Assembly: GCA_011053055.1 (NCBI GenBank)
Contig: DRHT01000031.1
Span: 62,001-126,000 of the forward strand
Origin: Halopseudomonas sabulinigri
GTDB taxonomy: Bacteria; Pseudomonadota; Gammaproteobacteria; Pseudomonadales; Pseudomonadaceae
DNA: 64,000 bases
Direction of reading: 5' to 3'
The position numbers and the translations under genes were made by a program. The notes under the pieces were generated by a model. The model searched no databases, was not told the origin of the DNA, and saw only the letters and a list, made by a program, of their open reading frames with translations. The first letter of the stretch is position 1; every line of letters begins with the position of its first letter. Below are positions 10,899 through 20,867 of the stretch, one piece after another.

Positions 10899-11022
10899 CG
10901 GCGAGACGAGCTCGTTCCGGGTGAAAACAGCCAGTCTAGCGAATCCCCGCCTGCACGACTACACGCCACCCGCCGCAACCCCGTATAATCCGCCCTTTGC
11001 CAGCCCGCGAGAGGAATCCAGC

Positions 11023-11697
11023 ATGACCCAGGACGAATTGAAACAAGCCGTAGGCCAAGCCGCCGTGGACCGCCTGCTGCCCCACCTGGACGCCCAAAGC
11101 ATCATCGGCGTCGGCACCGGCTCAACCGCGAACTACTTCATAGACGCGCTGGCCAAGCATAAGTTGGCGTTTGAAGGCGCAGTTGCCAGTTCAGAAGCCA
11201 CCGCAGAACGCCTTAAAAGCCATGGCATTGCCGTGTATGAACTCAACAGCGTGAGTCATCTGGACTTTTATGTGGACGGCGCCGACGAAAGCAACGAGCG
11301 GTTGGAATTAATTAAAGGCGGCGGCGCAGCCCTGACCCGCGAGAAAATCGTCGCGGCTGTGGCAAAAACCTTTATCTGCATTGCCGACGATAGCAAGCTG
11401 GTGCCCGTGCTCGGCAACTTCCCGCTGCCGGTGGAAGTCATCCCGATGGCACGCAGTCATGTAGCGCGTGAGATCGTCAAACTCGGCGGAGATCCAGTTT
11501 ACCGCGAGGGCTGCGTTACCGATAACGGCAACGTCATTATCGACATCTACAACATGTCGATCGTTGATCCGCAGCAGCTCGAAAGCGATCTAAATGCCAT
11601 CGTCGGCGTGGTCTGTAATGGGCTCTTTGCAGCGCGCCCAGCAGATGTTCTGCTGCTCGGCACTAAAGCAGGTGTGAAGACACTCGAACGCAACTGA
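11023..11697 (+). CDS. rpiA: Ribose-5-phosphate isomerase A
   Basis: [47 protein letters not shown]. Confidence 0.95.
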   Translation: MTQDELKQAVGQAAVDRLLPHLDAQSIIGVGTGSTANYFIDALAKHKLAFEGAVASSEATAERLKSHGIAVYELNSVSHLDFYVDGADESNERLELIKGGGAALTREKIVAAVAKTFICIADDSKLVPVLGNFPLPVEVIPMARSHVAREIVKLGGDPVYREGCVTDNGNVIIDIYNMSIVDPQQLESDLNAIVGVVCNGLFAARPADVLLLGTKAGVKTLERN

Positions 11698-11704
11698 ACC
11701 TAAT

Positions 11705-12604
11705 TCAGTTGCCGGGCACGAAACGATAAAACAGGTTGGGCTCGCTGACTAAGTAGAGCCGCTGCTGCTCATCCATCGCCAGCCCTTCGGCCTGCGGGAT
11801 AGTCTTTTGCAGGCCGCTCATGCCACGCCATAAGCCCAGCAAACTGAGCGGCTCACCGGTCTCAGCGTATTCCACCACCATGTGTGAATCATCACTGAGC
11901 AACAACAGGTGACCCGTCTCATCGTGCATGCTTAACGACGATAAGTCATGCATGAACAAGCGCGGAGAGTCGGGCGATTTGAGTTCTTGAATCTGCACCG
12001 CCATAGGCTCGCCAGCGCGCGCATCAACGAAGCCACTGACCGATAGGACTCGCAGCGGGTCACGCTCTTTGACCACCAACAAGCGATGCTTGCGGCCATC
12101 CCATGACAAGCCCTCGAATCCTTTATTGCCATTAAGATCCAGACCAATGGCCAGACTCGGCGCAGCCGTCGTATTAACTTCAATAGCATCTTCCGGTACG
12201 TCCAGTACCAGCAGTCGTTGACGGCGCTCTTCGGCAACCACATAGCGGTTACCCGCCACGTGAGTCAGACCCTCCATATCCTGCACACCATTGATTCGCA
12301 CTGTGCGCAACAACACCCCTTCAAGACTCAGCTCCACCAGCAGTGGCTCACCGTTAAGCACCGCGAATAAGGTGTTGCTCTCACGGTTATAGGTCAATGC
12401 CGAGACGTCGTCTTCCAGACCGATGATACGTTGCCCCTCAATATCAACGCGGTAATCGCCGAGTTGCAGCGCACCTGCTTGAGCGGGCTGGGCGCCCAGC
12501 CGCCATGCATGCCAGAGCAGGCTATCAAGGCGCAAAAAATGCAGCGCAACTGCAGCTAACAGCAACACTAGCAGCAGTCCTGCTATCAGCTTCTTCATGT
12601 GCAT
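11705..12604 (-). CDS. SdiA-regulated domain / YjiK-like beta-propeller protein
   Basis: Signal-anchor, then LEDDVSALTYNRESNTLFAVLN, MEGLTHVAGNRYVVAEER, NKGFEGLSWD. Confidence 0.8.
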   Translation of the reverse strand: MHMKKLIAGLLLVLLLAAVALHFLRLDSLLWHAWRLGAQPAQAGALQLGDYRVDIEGQRIIGLEDDVSALTYNRESNTLFAVLNGEPLLVELSLEGVLLRTVRINGVQDMEGLTHVAGNRYVVAEERRQRLLVLDVPEDAIEVNTTAAPSLAIGLDLNGNKGFEGLSWDGRKHRLLVVKERDPLRVLSVSGFVDARAGEPMAVQIQELKSPDSPRLFMHDLSSLSMHDETGHLLLLSDDSHMVVEYAETGEPLSLLGLWRGMSGLQKTIPQAEGLAMDEQQRLYLVSEPNLFYRFVPGN

Positions 12605-12620
12605 CTCTAAATTGGGGTGT

Positions 12621-13289
12621 TCAACCCGCTATGCGCGTGTCGATCTGCAATTTACCGGGAATGGATAGCTGCAAGCGGTCACCTGGCTGCAACACGCCGA
12701 CGCCCGCTGGCGTGCCCGTTATCACCACATCACCCGGCAACAAGGTGAACTGGGTAGCGATATGCTTGATCAACGTCAGAATGGGAGTGATCATCTCCGC
12801 CGCGGTGCCCCGCTGACGGCACTCACCGTTGATATCCAACTGCATACCAAGCTCGCTTAGCTCGCCCGCCTCTGCCGCTGGCACGAAGGGGGACAAAGGG
12901 CAGGCGCCATCGAAGCTCTTGGCGCGCTCCCAAGGATGGGCCTTGGCTTTGAGTTGATCTTGCAGTTCGCGCAAGGTCAGATCCAGCGCCAGACCCACAC
13001 CGATAACGGCCGCGGCAGCATCACCGTCACTGACCTCACCCGATAGCCGCTGACCAATCAGCAGCGCGATTTCGGTTTCGTAGTGCACCGGGCCGCGATT
13101 CTGAATCAACGAAATTTTGTCACCGATAGGCACCACCGAGGTGGCCGGCTTGATGAACAACAGCGGCTCTGTAGGCACCGGATTATTCAATTCGCGCGCG
13201 TGCTCTGCGTAGTTACGGCCCACGCAAACGACCTTACCCATCGGCAAATCAACCGCCGAGCCATCCAGATAACGATGCTGATAGATCAT
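12621..13289 (-). CDS. Fumarylacetoacetate hydrolase family protein
   Basis: VCVGRNYAEHARELNNPVPTEPLLFIKPATSV, GDVVITGTPAGVG; start chosen at MIYQHRYLDG. Confidence 0.88.
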   Translation of the reverse strand: MIYQHRYLDGSAVDLPMGKVVCVGRNYAEHARELNNPVPTEPLLFIKPATSVVPIGDKISLIQNRGPVHYETEIALLIGQRLSGEVSDGDAAAAVIGVGLALDLTLRELQDQLKAKAHPWERAKSFDGACPLSPFVPAAEAGELSELGMQLDINGECRQRGTAAEMITPILTLIKHIATQFTLLPGDVVITGTPAGVGVLQPGDRLQLSIPGKLQIDTRIAG

Positions 13290-13360
13290 GTTATTCCTCT
13301 GTATTTCAGATCGGGGAGGCAGGGCACGGCAGTGCGCGCCCGCATGCAATGCTGTTCGGC

Positions 13361-14752
13361 TCAGGCGAAGATCTTACCCGGGTTCATGATGCCGTTCGGA
13401 TCAAACACTGCCTTGATCGACTTCATCACCGCGATCTCAGCCGGGCTACGGCTGTAAGTCAGGTAATCGCGCTTGGTCATGCCCACGCCATGCTCAGCAG
13501 AGATCGACCCGTTGTATTTTTCAACGACTTCAAATACCCACTTATTGACGGTTGCGCACTTCTCGAAGAACTCATCCTTAGACAGATTATCCGGTTTGAG
13601 AATATTCAAGTGCAAGTTGCCGTCGCCAATATGGCCGAACCAGACGATTTCAAAATCGGGATAATGTTCGCCGACGATGGCGTCAATTTCGTGCAGGAAG
13701 GCCGGCACTTTGCCGACCGTAACCGAAATATCGTTTTTGTAAGGCGTCCAATGTGAAATGGTCTCGGAGATAAACTCGCGCAGTTTCCAGAGATTCTGCA
13801 GCTGCTGGTCACTTTGACTCATTACCCCGTCCAGTACCCAACCCTGCTCAACGCAATGCTCAAACGTAGCCAGCGCATCGTTGGCGATATCGTCACTGAT
13901 GGCTTCGAATTCCAGCAGCGCATAAAAAGGGCAGTCAGTTGCAAAGGGCGCCGGTACATCGCCACGGCCCATGATCTTCGCCATCGCCTTGTCAGAGAAA
14001 AACTCGAAGGCAGTCAGGTCCAACTTATCCTGAAAGGCGTGCAACACCGGCATGATCGAATCAAAATCAGGCGTACCCAGAACCATCGCAGTGAGGTTCT
14101 TCGGCGCCCGATCCAAGCGCATGGTGGCTTCCACCACAAAACCCAGGGTGCCTTCAGCGCCGATAAAGAGTTGGCGCATATCGTAGCCAGTGGCGTTCTT
14201 GATCAGGTCTTTGTTCAATTCCAGCAGCTCGCCAGTGCCGGTCACCACCTTCAGACCAGCAACCCAATTGCGGGTCATCCCGTAGCGAATAACTTTGATA
14301 CCACCAGCATTGGTGCCGATATTGCCGCCAATCTGACTTGAACCTGCAGAAGCAAAATCCACCGGATAGTAGAGCCCCTGCTCTTCAGCAAACTGCTGAA
14401 GCTGCGCAGTGATCACGCCAGGTTGGCAGACCACGGTGCGGTCAAATGCGTTGAAATCGCTGATCTGATTCATGTAATCAAAAGACACTACAATCTCGCC
14501 ATTGGCAGCGACTGCAGCGGCAGACAACCCCGTACGACCGCCAGAAGGCACCAGCGCCAGCTTCTGCTCATTAGCGAAGCGGACAATGGCCTGTACCTGT
14601 TCGACCGTCTTGGGGAAAACGATCGCTAGCGGTGCAGGCTCAAAGTGTTTGGTCCAGTCCTTTCCCCAAGTGTTGAGCGACTCGGCGTCAACCCGAACCT
14701 TGTCAGGCTCTACCAGGGTTTTGAGGGTATCGATCACGGCTTCTGGGGTCAT
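13361..14752 (-). CDS. FAD-binding oxidoreductase (D-2-hydroxyglutarate dehydrogenase / D-lactate dehydrogenase-like)
   Basis: LVPSGGRTGLSAAAV, IGGNIGTNAGGIKVIRYG, HIGDGNLHLN, SAEHGVGMTKRDYL; divergent from serA. Confidence 0.88.
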   Translation of the reverse strand: MTPEAVIDTLKTLVEPDKVRVDAESLNTWGKDWTKHFEPAPLAIVFPKTVEQVQAIVRFANEQKLALVPSGGRTGLSAAAVAANGEIVVSFDYMNQISDFNAFDRTVVCQPGVITAQLQQFAEEQGLYYPVDFASAGSSQIGGNIGTNAGGIKVIRYGMTRNWVAGLKVVTGTGELLELNKDLIKNATGYDMRQLFIGAEGTLGFVVEATMRLDRAPKNLTAMVLGTPDFDSIMPVLHAFQDKLDLTAFEFFSDKAMAKIMGRGDVPAPFATDCPFYALLEFEAISDDIANDALATFEHCVEQGWVLDGVMSQSDQQLQNLWKLREFISETISHWTPYKNDISVTVGKVPAFLHEIDAIVGEHYPDFEIVWFGHIGDGNLHLNILKPDNLSKDEFFEKCATVNKWVFEVVEKYNGSISAEHGVGMTKRDYLTYSRSPAEIAVMKSIKAVFDPNGIMNPGKIFA

Positions 14753-14928
14753 GGTGGGCTCTCAAACAAAATTCATGCAGCGCCTGAGTACATTTCATGC
14801 AGCGACAGGCATCAAAAAAGGCAGATTATGCTAGCATACGCGGCTTCCGAAACAGGACACTTCTGTCGGACAAAATCGCAAACGGTTTTGCTCGGCTCTT
14901 CTTAATCAGCATTCGGGTAACTGACACC

Positions 14929-16158
14929 ATGGCCAAAACCTCGCTGGACAAAAGCAAAATCAAGTTTCTGCTCCTCGAGGGCGTACACCAGACTGCCGTC
15001 GATACATTAAAGGCAGCCGGTTACACCAACATCGAGTATCACGCCGGCTCTCTGCCGGAAGAGCAGTTGAAAGAAGCCGTTGCCGATGCACACTTCATTG
15101 GTCTGCGCTCGCGCACCCAGCTTACCGCCGAAGTATTCAGCCACGCCCATAAGCTGGTGGCTGTTGGCTGTTTCTGCATTGGCACCAACCAAGTTGACCT
15201 GAACGCCGCGATGGAAATGGGTGTAGCCGTATTTAACGCTCCCTACTCCAACACCCGCTCGGTCGCCGAACTGGTACTGGCCGAAGCCATCCTGCTGCTG
15301 CGCGGCATTCCAGAAAAGAACGCGGCCTGCCACGAAGGCGGCTGGATGAAGAGCGCCACTAACTCCTACGAGATTCGCGGCAAAAAGCTCGGCATCATCG
15401 GCTATGGCTCGATCGGCACTCAGCTGTCGGTCCTGGCCGAAAGCCTGGGCATGAAAGTGTACTTCTATGATGTGGTCACCAAACTACCTTTGGGTAACGC
15501 GACCCAGGTCGGTTCACTGACCGAACTGCTGGGCATGGCCGACATCGTCACCCTGCACGTACCGGAAACGGCAGCCACCAAGTGGATGATGGGCGAAGCG
15601 GAAATCCGCGCCATCAAGCAAGGCGGCATTCTGATCAACGCCGCCCGTGGCACGGTAGTGGATATCGATGCACTGGCCGCCGCACTGCGCGACAAGCACC
15701 TTAACGGCGCAGCGATTGACGTATTCCCGGTTGAGCCACGCGCCAATGGCGACGAGTTCATCAGCCCGCTGCGCGAGTTCCAGAACTGCATCCTGACGCC
15801 GCACATTGGTGGCTCCACTATGGAAGCTCAGGCCAACATCGGCCTGGAAGTAGCCGAGAAGCTGGTACGTTACAGCGACAACGGCACCTCCATCACCTCG
15901 GTCAACTTCCCGGAAGTGGCATTGCCGTCACACCCTGGCAAGCACCGCCTGCTGCACATTCACGAGAACGTGCCAGGCGTCATGAGCGAGATCAACAGTG
16001 TGTTTGCCGCGAACGGCATCAACATCTGTGGCCAGTTCCTGCAGACCAACGAGAAGGTCGGTTACGTAGTTGTCGATGTCGACGCAGACAACTCCGACCT
16101 GGCGTTTGAGAAGATACTGCAGGTCAAGGGCACCATCCGCGTACGGGTTTTGTTCTAA
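14929..16158 (+). CDS. serA: D-3-phosphoglycerate dehydrogenase
   Basis: LGIIGYGSIGTQLSVLAESLGM, NAARGTVVDIDALAAAL, C-terminal ACT domain; start MAKTSLDKSKIKFLLLEGVH. Confidence 0.94.
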   Translation: MAKTSLDKSKIKFLLLEGVHQTAVDTLKAAGYTNIEYHAGSLPEEQLKEAVADAHFIGLRSRTQLTAEVFSHAHKLVAVGCFCIGTNQVDLNAAMEMGVAVFNAPYSNTRSVAELVLAEAILLLRGIPEKNAACHEGGWMKSATNSYEIRGKKLGIIGYGSIGTQLSVLAESLGMKVYFYDVVTKLPLGNATQVGSLTELLGMADIVTLHVPETAATKWMMGEAEIRAIKQGGILINAARGTVVDIDALAAALRDKHLNGAAIDVFPVEPRANGDEFISPLREFQNCILTPHIGGSTMEAQANIGLEVAEKLVRYSDNGTSITSVNFPEVALPSHPGKHRLLHIHENVPGVMSEINSVFAANGINICGQFLQTNEKVGYVVVDVDADNSDLAFEKILQVKGTIRVRVLF

Positions 16159-16195
16159 AAAAGCCTGATAGCGCGGTCCACCGCGCTGCAGTGAT

Positions 16196-16230
16196 AAAAG
16201 GGGCGCAACTTCGGTTGCGCCCCTTTTTTG
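16196..16230 (+). terminator. Rho-independent terminator after serA
   Basis: AAAAGGGGCGCAACTTCGGTTGCGCCCCTTTTTTG; 10-bp stem, TTCG loop, T-tract. Confidence 0.92.
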
Positions 16231-16326
16231 TTAGGGCAGGCGAATGCACCCCATTGCGCCCGCTGTCATACGCTGGAAACCTGACGCTGGTTCAATGGCG
16301 CTTCCACTCGCCAACCGGCTCACACC

Positions 16327-17679
16327 ATGTCTGCCATTCAGTCTCTCACTGCCTTGCTCAAGCCGGTCGATCCGCTAAGCCCTGAAATGACCATCAGTGA
16401 TGTCGCCGACCAGTTACTGCTGCCCGACTTCAAGGCTTTCCTCTCACTGCCGGTCGTTGATAACCAGCAGCGCCCGCTTGGTTTGGTCAGCCGTTACCGC
16501 CTGCAAGATATCTTCATGCAGCGCTTTGGCCGCGATTTGTGGGGTAAACGCTCAACAACCGAGGCTGCCAACCCAGACTCCCTGGTAATCCCTATCAACA
16601 CGCCGCTGGACGAAGCCGCGCGCATCGTCACAGCGCAGCTGCAATACCCCATTACCGAAGACTTTATTCTGGTCGACGAGGCGGGGCGCTATCAGGGATT
16701 AGGCACCGTACTGGACCTGCTAAAAGCCATGGAGAGCCGCATAGACCAACGTAATCGCGCGCTCAACCGCGCACTCCGCGAGCTGAAGAACTCACAAGCA
16801 CACCTGATTCAATCAGAGAAAATGGCGTCACTAGGCCAAATGGTGGCTGGAGTCGCGCATGAACTGAATACGCCGCTGGGCTATGTGAAGAACAATGTGC
16901 AGCTGTTGCGCGACCTAGTGCAGCCACTACTGGAGCTAGCCGAAGCGCAGGCGCAGCTAAGTCAGTGTCTGAACGACCCCAACACACCCACTGATACAGT
17001 CGAAGCGGTGTTCGCCCGCGTACAAGATGCCACCGAGCTGGCCTCCCCCGCGACCTTCGAGGAAGACTTCACACCGCTGGTGGATGACACCCTGTACGGG
17101 CTGGAGCAGATCGGCGAACTGGCTGTGAGTCTCAAGGACTTTGCCCGCCTGGACCGCGCCATGAGCGAAGAAATCGACCTGAACGAATGCGTGCGCAGCG
17201 CCCTGGTGATCGCGCGCAATAGCTTAAAAGACAAAGCGCAAGTGGTTACTCGCCTCAGCGATGAATTGCCATCCATCACCTGTACGCCATCACAAATCAA
17301 CCAAGTGCTGTTGAACATGCTCACCAATGCAGCGCAAGCCATGCGGGGCAGCGGCCAGATTTTGATCAAGAGCTGGGCGGATACCCAGCGTGCTTACATC
17401 TCAATTCAGGACAACGGCCAAGGCATCCCGAAAGCCATTCAGCAGCGCATCTTCGATCCTTTCTTCACCACCAAGGCAGTGGGCGAAGGCACCGGGCTGG
17501 GGCTGGCAATTAGCTACAAAATTGTGCAGCAACACGGCGGCAATATCCGCTTTGCTTCCGAGCCCGGGCGCGGCACGCGCTTCGTTATCAGCTTGCCGCT
17601 GAGCCAACCCGCATCACTGCAACGGCAGCCGCAGCATCGGCTGCCGCAGCATCGGCTGCCGCTACAACGGAGCGCTTGA
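16327..17679 (+). CDS. Sensor histidine kinase with N-terminal CBS-like pair
   Basis: CBS-like N-terminus (SLPVVDNQQRPLGLVSR; ILVDEAGRYQGLGTVLDLL), H-box GVAHELNTPLGYVKNN, N-box NMLTNAAQAM, GTGLGLAI. Confidence 0.9.
   Translation: MSAIQSLTALLKPVDPLSPEMTISDVADQLLLPDFKAFLSLPVVDNQQRPLGLVSRYRLQDIFMQRFGRDLWGKRSTTEAANPDSLVIPINTPLDEAARIVTAQLQYPITEDFILVDEAGRYQGLGTVLDLLKAMESRIDQRNRALNRALRELKNSQAHLIQSEKMASLGQMVAGVAHELNTPLGYVKNNVQLLRDLVQPLLELAEAQAQLSQCLNDPNTPTDTVEAVFARVQDATELASPATFEEDFTPLVDDTLYGLEQIGELAVSLKDFARLDRAMSEEIDLNECVRSALVIARNSLKDKAQVVTRLSDELPSITCTPSQINQVLLNMLTNAAQAMRGSGQILIKSWADTQRAYISIQDNGQGIPKAIQQRIFDPFFTTKAVGEGTGLGLAISYKIVQQHGGNIRFASEPGRGTRFVISLPLSQPASLQRQPQHRLPQHRLPLQRSA
17626..17670 (+). 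repeat. Three 15-bp in-frame tandem repeats at 3' end of the kinase gene
   Basis: CAGCCGCAGCATCGG / CTGCCGCAGCATCGG / CTGCCGCTACAACGG encoding QPQHR-LPQHR-LPLQR. Confidence 0.9.
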
Positions 17680-17680
17680 T

Positions 17681-18616
17681 ATGACCACGGCCGACCGCGT
17701 AAGTATCCTGTTTGTAGATGATGAAGAGCGCATTCTGCGCAGCCTGTCACTGCAGTTTCGTCGTCAATATCAGGTTATAACGGAGTCCAATCCAGCGCGG
17801 GTAATGGCGCGCCTGGAGATCGAACCGGTCGACATCATCGTTAGCGATCAGCGCATGCCCCAAATGAGCGGCAGCCAGTTGCTTAGCCAGGTACAGCAGG
17901 CTTACCCAAACAGCCTACGCATTCTACTCACCGGGTACTCCGACCTGGATGCCGCTGTCGATGCGCTGAACAGTGGTGGCATTTTCCGCTACCTGACCAA
18001 ACCTTGGGAACAGCAGGACATGGCAGACACGCTCGCGCAGGCCGCCGAGATAGTCCGCCACCGGCGCCGATTTCTGGCCCAGGCACCCGTCGCGGTTCCG
18101 ACGCCTGCGGTTGCGGCTCAACGCGTTCGCCTGTTGTTAATTGATGACGATCAAGAAACCCTGTTACTGAGCCGCGACATTTGTGGGCGCCTCGGCGTGC
18201 AATTGCAGGCAGTCAGCACACTGGATGGGGCTTTAGCCAAGTTAAACGAAGAGGAAATTGATATTTTGCTCAGCGATATCCGCCTGGGCAATGACGATCT
18301 GCGTCCACTACTAATGACGTTGGCGCAAGCTCATCCGCAATTGCTGAGCATTGTAGTGACGCCTTTTCAAGACACCCAGCTGCTGCTCAAACTAATTAAT
18401 CAGGCACAAATTTTTCGTTATCTGCCCAAGCCAATTCGGCGCGGCATGCTGGAGCGGGCGATCAAGACCGCAGTGAATCAGGTAGAGGAGGCAAGGCTGC
18501 AGCCCAGCGTACCCTCACTGCGCCAAGCTGAGGCCCCGCGTGCGGCCGAAGAGCAGAGCCGGGTGAGCAACTTTATGGGCATGCTCGGGCGCTTACGGCA
18601 ACGCTTAACCGCTTGA
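17681..18616 (+). CDS. Response regulator with two receiver domains
   Basis: ILFVDDEERILRSL...VSDQRMPQMSG...YLTKPW and LLLIDDDQETLLLS...LLSDIRL...YLPKPI. Confidence 0.88.
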   Translation: MTTADRVSILFVDDEERILRSLSLQFRRQYQVITESNPARVMARLEIEPVDIIVSDQRMPQMSGSQLLSQVQQAYPNSLRILLTGYSDLDAAVDALNSGGIFRYLTKPWEQQDMADTLAQAAEIVRHRRRFLAQAPVAVPTPAVAAQRVRLLLIDDDQETLLLSRDICGRLGVQLQAVSTLDGALAKLNEEEIDILLSDIRLGNDDLRPLLMTLAQAHPQLLSIVVTPFQDTQLLLKLINQAQIFRYLPKPIRRGMLERAIKTAVNQVEEARLQPSVPSLRQAEAPRAAEEQSRVSNFMGMLGRLRQRLTA

Positions 18617-18636
18617 ACCGGCTGCACACGATCTTT

Positions 18637-19131
18637 TTATACAGCCAAAAGCGCAACCAGCTGCTCAATCTCATCCTCGTTGAATACTTTTACGCCTGAG
18701 CGACGCAAGGCGGCAGCAGTGACGCCTTCTCCCGTGACCCGAGTGCCGTTGAAGTTGCCATCGTAGTTTTCATGATTGCCGCAGGAAGGACTGCGCGCTT
18801 TGAGTAGCGCAAAACGAATGTTGTGGCTTGACGCCAGCTGCACGGCGCGGTCGGCGCCGCGCACAAAAGCGGCCGTTACATCATCCCCGTCTACGGTCAG
18901 CACTGGCAGCAGACCGTCAAGTACCGACGCTCCCTGCCCACCGGGGATCTCAGCCGGGGGCCTTGGTGTCGGTAAGCCACCCGCTACTTCTGGACAAACG
19001 GCAACCACTCGACCCTCGGCCTGCCAACGCAATAACTGCTCCTGCGGATCGAAACTGCCACCGTCATAGCGCACCGCATGACCTAACAGGCAGCGGCTAA
19101 CCAGGATTTTTTCCATTGCAACGTCATCCAT
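18637..19131 (-). CDS. DUF523 family protein
   Basis: ILVSRCLLGHAVRYDGG, VCPEVAGGLPTPRPPAEI, LLKARSPSCG. Confidence 0.9.
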   Translation of the reverse strand: MDDVAMEKILVSRCLLGHAVRYDGGSFDPQEQLLRWQAEGRVVAVCPEVAGGLPTPRPPAEIPGGQGASVLDGLLPVLTVDGDDVTAAFVRGADRAVQLASSHNIRFALLKARSPSCGNHENYDGNFNGTRVTGEGVTAAALRRSGVKVFNEDEIEQLVALLAV

Positions 19132-19171
19132 TCTTAGAGCAAGGCGCTTTAGTCTAAGCCCGCTACGGCGT

Positions 19172-19807
19172 TCAACGCAGCAGCGGATTGTCCGGGCGGC
19201 GGCGGAACCAGCCAGCCAAGCTCGCCCTGTCTTTGCCAGCAGCCAACACCTCGTGTTCTATGTCCGCGCTAGCGAATACGGCCACCGTACCGGCGCGCGG
19301 CGGAAAATCTCGCACCCCTGAATCCAGATGCAGCCGCAATTCACCGCCGTCACCTGGCTGCCAGTGCTGATTTAGATAAGCAACCACCGACACCGCACGC
19401 AAAGGGCTATTTTGAAAACGATCCAGATGCCTTTGGTAGCCAGCGCCCGGCGGATACAGCGCAAAGTGAGTTTCAAAGCTATCCAGCCCCAGGAAAAGGC
19501 TGCGATTTAATGCTCCGCGCAGGGTATCCATCAGCGCCAGATAAGTGGCATTGGCCGCATGGTGTGGGCAGTCATCCAGCCAACGGGTGTAATCACCGCG
19601 AATTTCCGGCACAACTGCTTGATCGCCGCCTCGGCCGATAGCGGCTGGGGTCAGGCGGTCCTGCTGCCAAAGCGCGCGGCACTGCTCAGCCAGCGCCTGC
19701 ACTAGCGGCCCAGGTAGCAAGTTGTCCTGCACGGACCAACCGCGCTCAGCCAACTCGTCAGCTATCAGCTCATAACGGCTGACCGACACCTCGGGGAACT
19801 CGAACAT
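19172..19807 (-). CDS. 2OG-Fe(II) oxygenase family protein
   Basis: YPPGAGYQRHLDRFQNSPLRAVSVVAYLNQHWQPGDGGELRLH...GTVAVFASADIEHEVL; HxD...H iron ligands. Confidence 0.87.
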   Translation of the reverse strand: MFEFPEVSVSRYELIADELAERGWSVQDNLLPGPLVQALAEQCRALWQQDRLTPAAIGRGGDQAVVPEIRGDYTRWLDDCPHHAANATYLALMDTLRGALNRSLFLGLDSFETHFALYPPGAGYQRHLDRFQNSPLRAVSVVAYLNQHWQPGDGGELRLHLDSGVRDFPPRAGTVAVFASADIEHEVLAAGKDRASLAGWFRRRPDNPLLR

Positions 19808-20022
19808 GGCAGTGATACTCGAAGAGGGAACGCCGGCCTGCCAGAGGCCGCATCAGAGAATGCGATAGACTTACTACAGAGAAGACTGTATTCGCTCCGC
19901 CGCTCATTGCGCGTCTAGCGGGTCAATCCGAATAAGCGGTCGCGGGCATTGTAAGTCATAGCAACTCTCTGGCAAGATTTTCCGCGCGGGCAGCTGCCCG
20001 CACGTCATTACAAGAGGCTTTT

Positions 20023-20769
20023 ATGCGTCACACCCTATTTTCAGCCGTTCGCACCACACTGATGAGCGGTTTATTGGCCATCAGCATCCCCGCATTCGCC
20101 AATACCAATGAGCTGTACCAAGTCTCCGGCATGCAAACCCATCAGGAGCACTTTCAGCAAGCCTTGAAAAAAGCGCAACAGCGCTATGCAGCCCAATTGC
20201 CCGCGTCCGTCGCTGAGAACCTGAAGAACAAGAGCAACGAGCGCTTTGAGTCAGGCCGTATGCATGCTCGAGCGGCCGCCACGCTGCAAGTTAATCTAAA
20301 CGACAGTGAGCTAGAGCAAGCGTTAACGTTCTACCGCAGTGATCTGGGTCAGCAGGTAGTCACTGCAGAAACCCGAGCCACCTCACCAGCCGAGGTTAGC
20401 GCCATGCAAAATGGCCTGCCGGTGATGCAGGCCAGCGCCGAACGCAAAGCCACTATCGACCGATTGGCCAAGCAATTACCGGCCCTGGACATGGGCGAAG
20501 AAGTTTCAATGGCGCTAGCCGGCATGGCGACTCAGAGCGCTAACCAAATGCTCGGTGGGCTGTTCCAGATTCCCGAAGGGCTGGCCACGCAGCAACGCGG
20601 CGCACTACGCTCACAAATGGAGCCGAACTTGCCGCAGACCCTCTTGTACGTTTACCGCGACCTGGATGACGCACAACTCAACAGTTATGCAGACTGGAGC
20701 GAGTCGGACAACGGCCGCGCTTTTTATAAAGCCGCGAACGCTGCTGCGCATGACGCACTGAATCCCTGA
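20023..20769 (+). CDS. DUF2059-like periplasmic protein
   Basis: Signal peptide; ALTFYRSDLGQQVV, LLYVYRDLDDAQLNSYADWSESDNGRAFYKA. Confidence 0.7.
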   Translation: MRHTLFSAVRTTLMSGLLAISIPAFANTNELYQVSGMQTHQEHFQQALKKAQQRYAAQLPASVAENLKNKSNERFESGRMHARAAATLQVNLNDSELEQALTFYRSDLGQQVVTAETRATSPAEVSAMQNGLPVMQASAERKATIDRLAKQLPALDMGEEVSMALAGMATQSANQMLGGLFQIPEGLATQQRGALRSQMEPNLPQTLLYVYRDLDDAQLNSYADWSESDNGRAFYKAANAAAHDALNP

Positions 20770-20783
20770 TTCAGCTGAAGCAC

Positions 20784-20825
20784 AAAAAAACGGGACACTA
20801 AGCCAAGTGTCCCGTTTTTATTTTT
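20784..20825 (+). terminator. Rho-independent terminator
   Basis: AAAAAACGGGACACTAAGCCAAGTGTCCCGTTTTTATTTTT; A- and T-tracts both sides, convergent genes. Confidence 0.92.
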
Positions 20826-20867
20826 AGCATCAACCTATCCAGTCAGACGCCTTCTTCCAGTAGCCAG

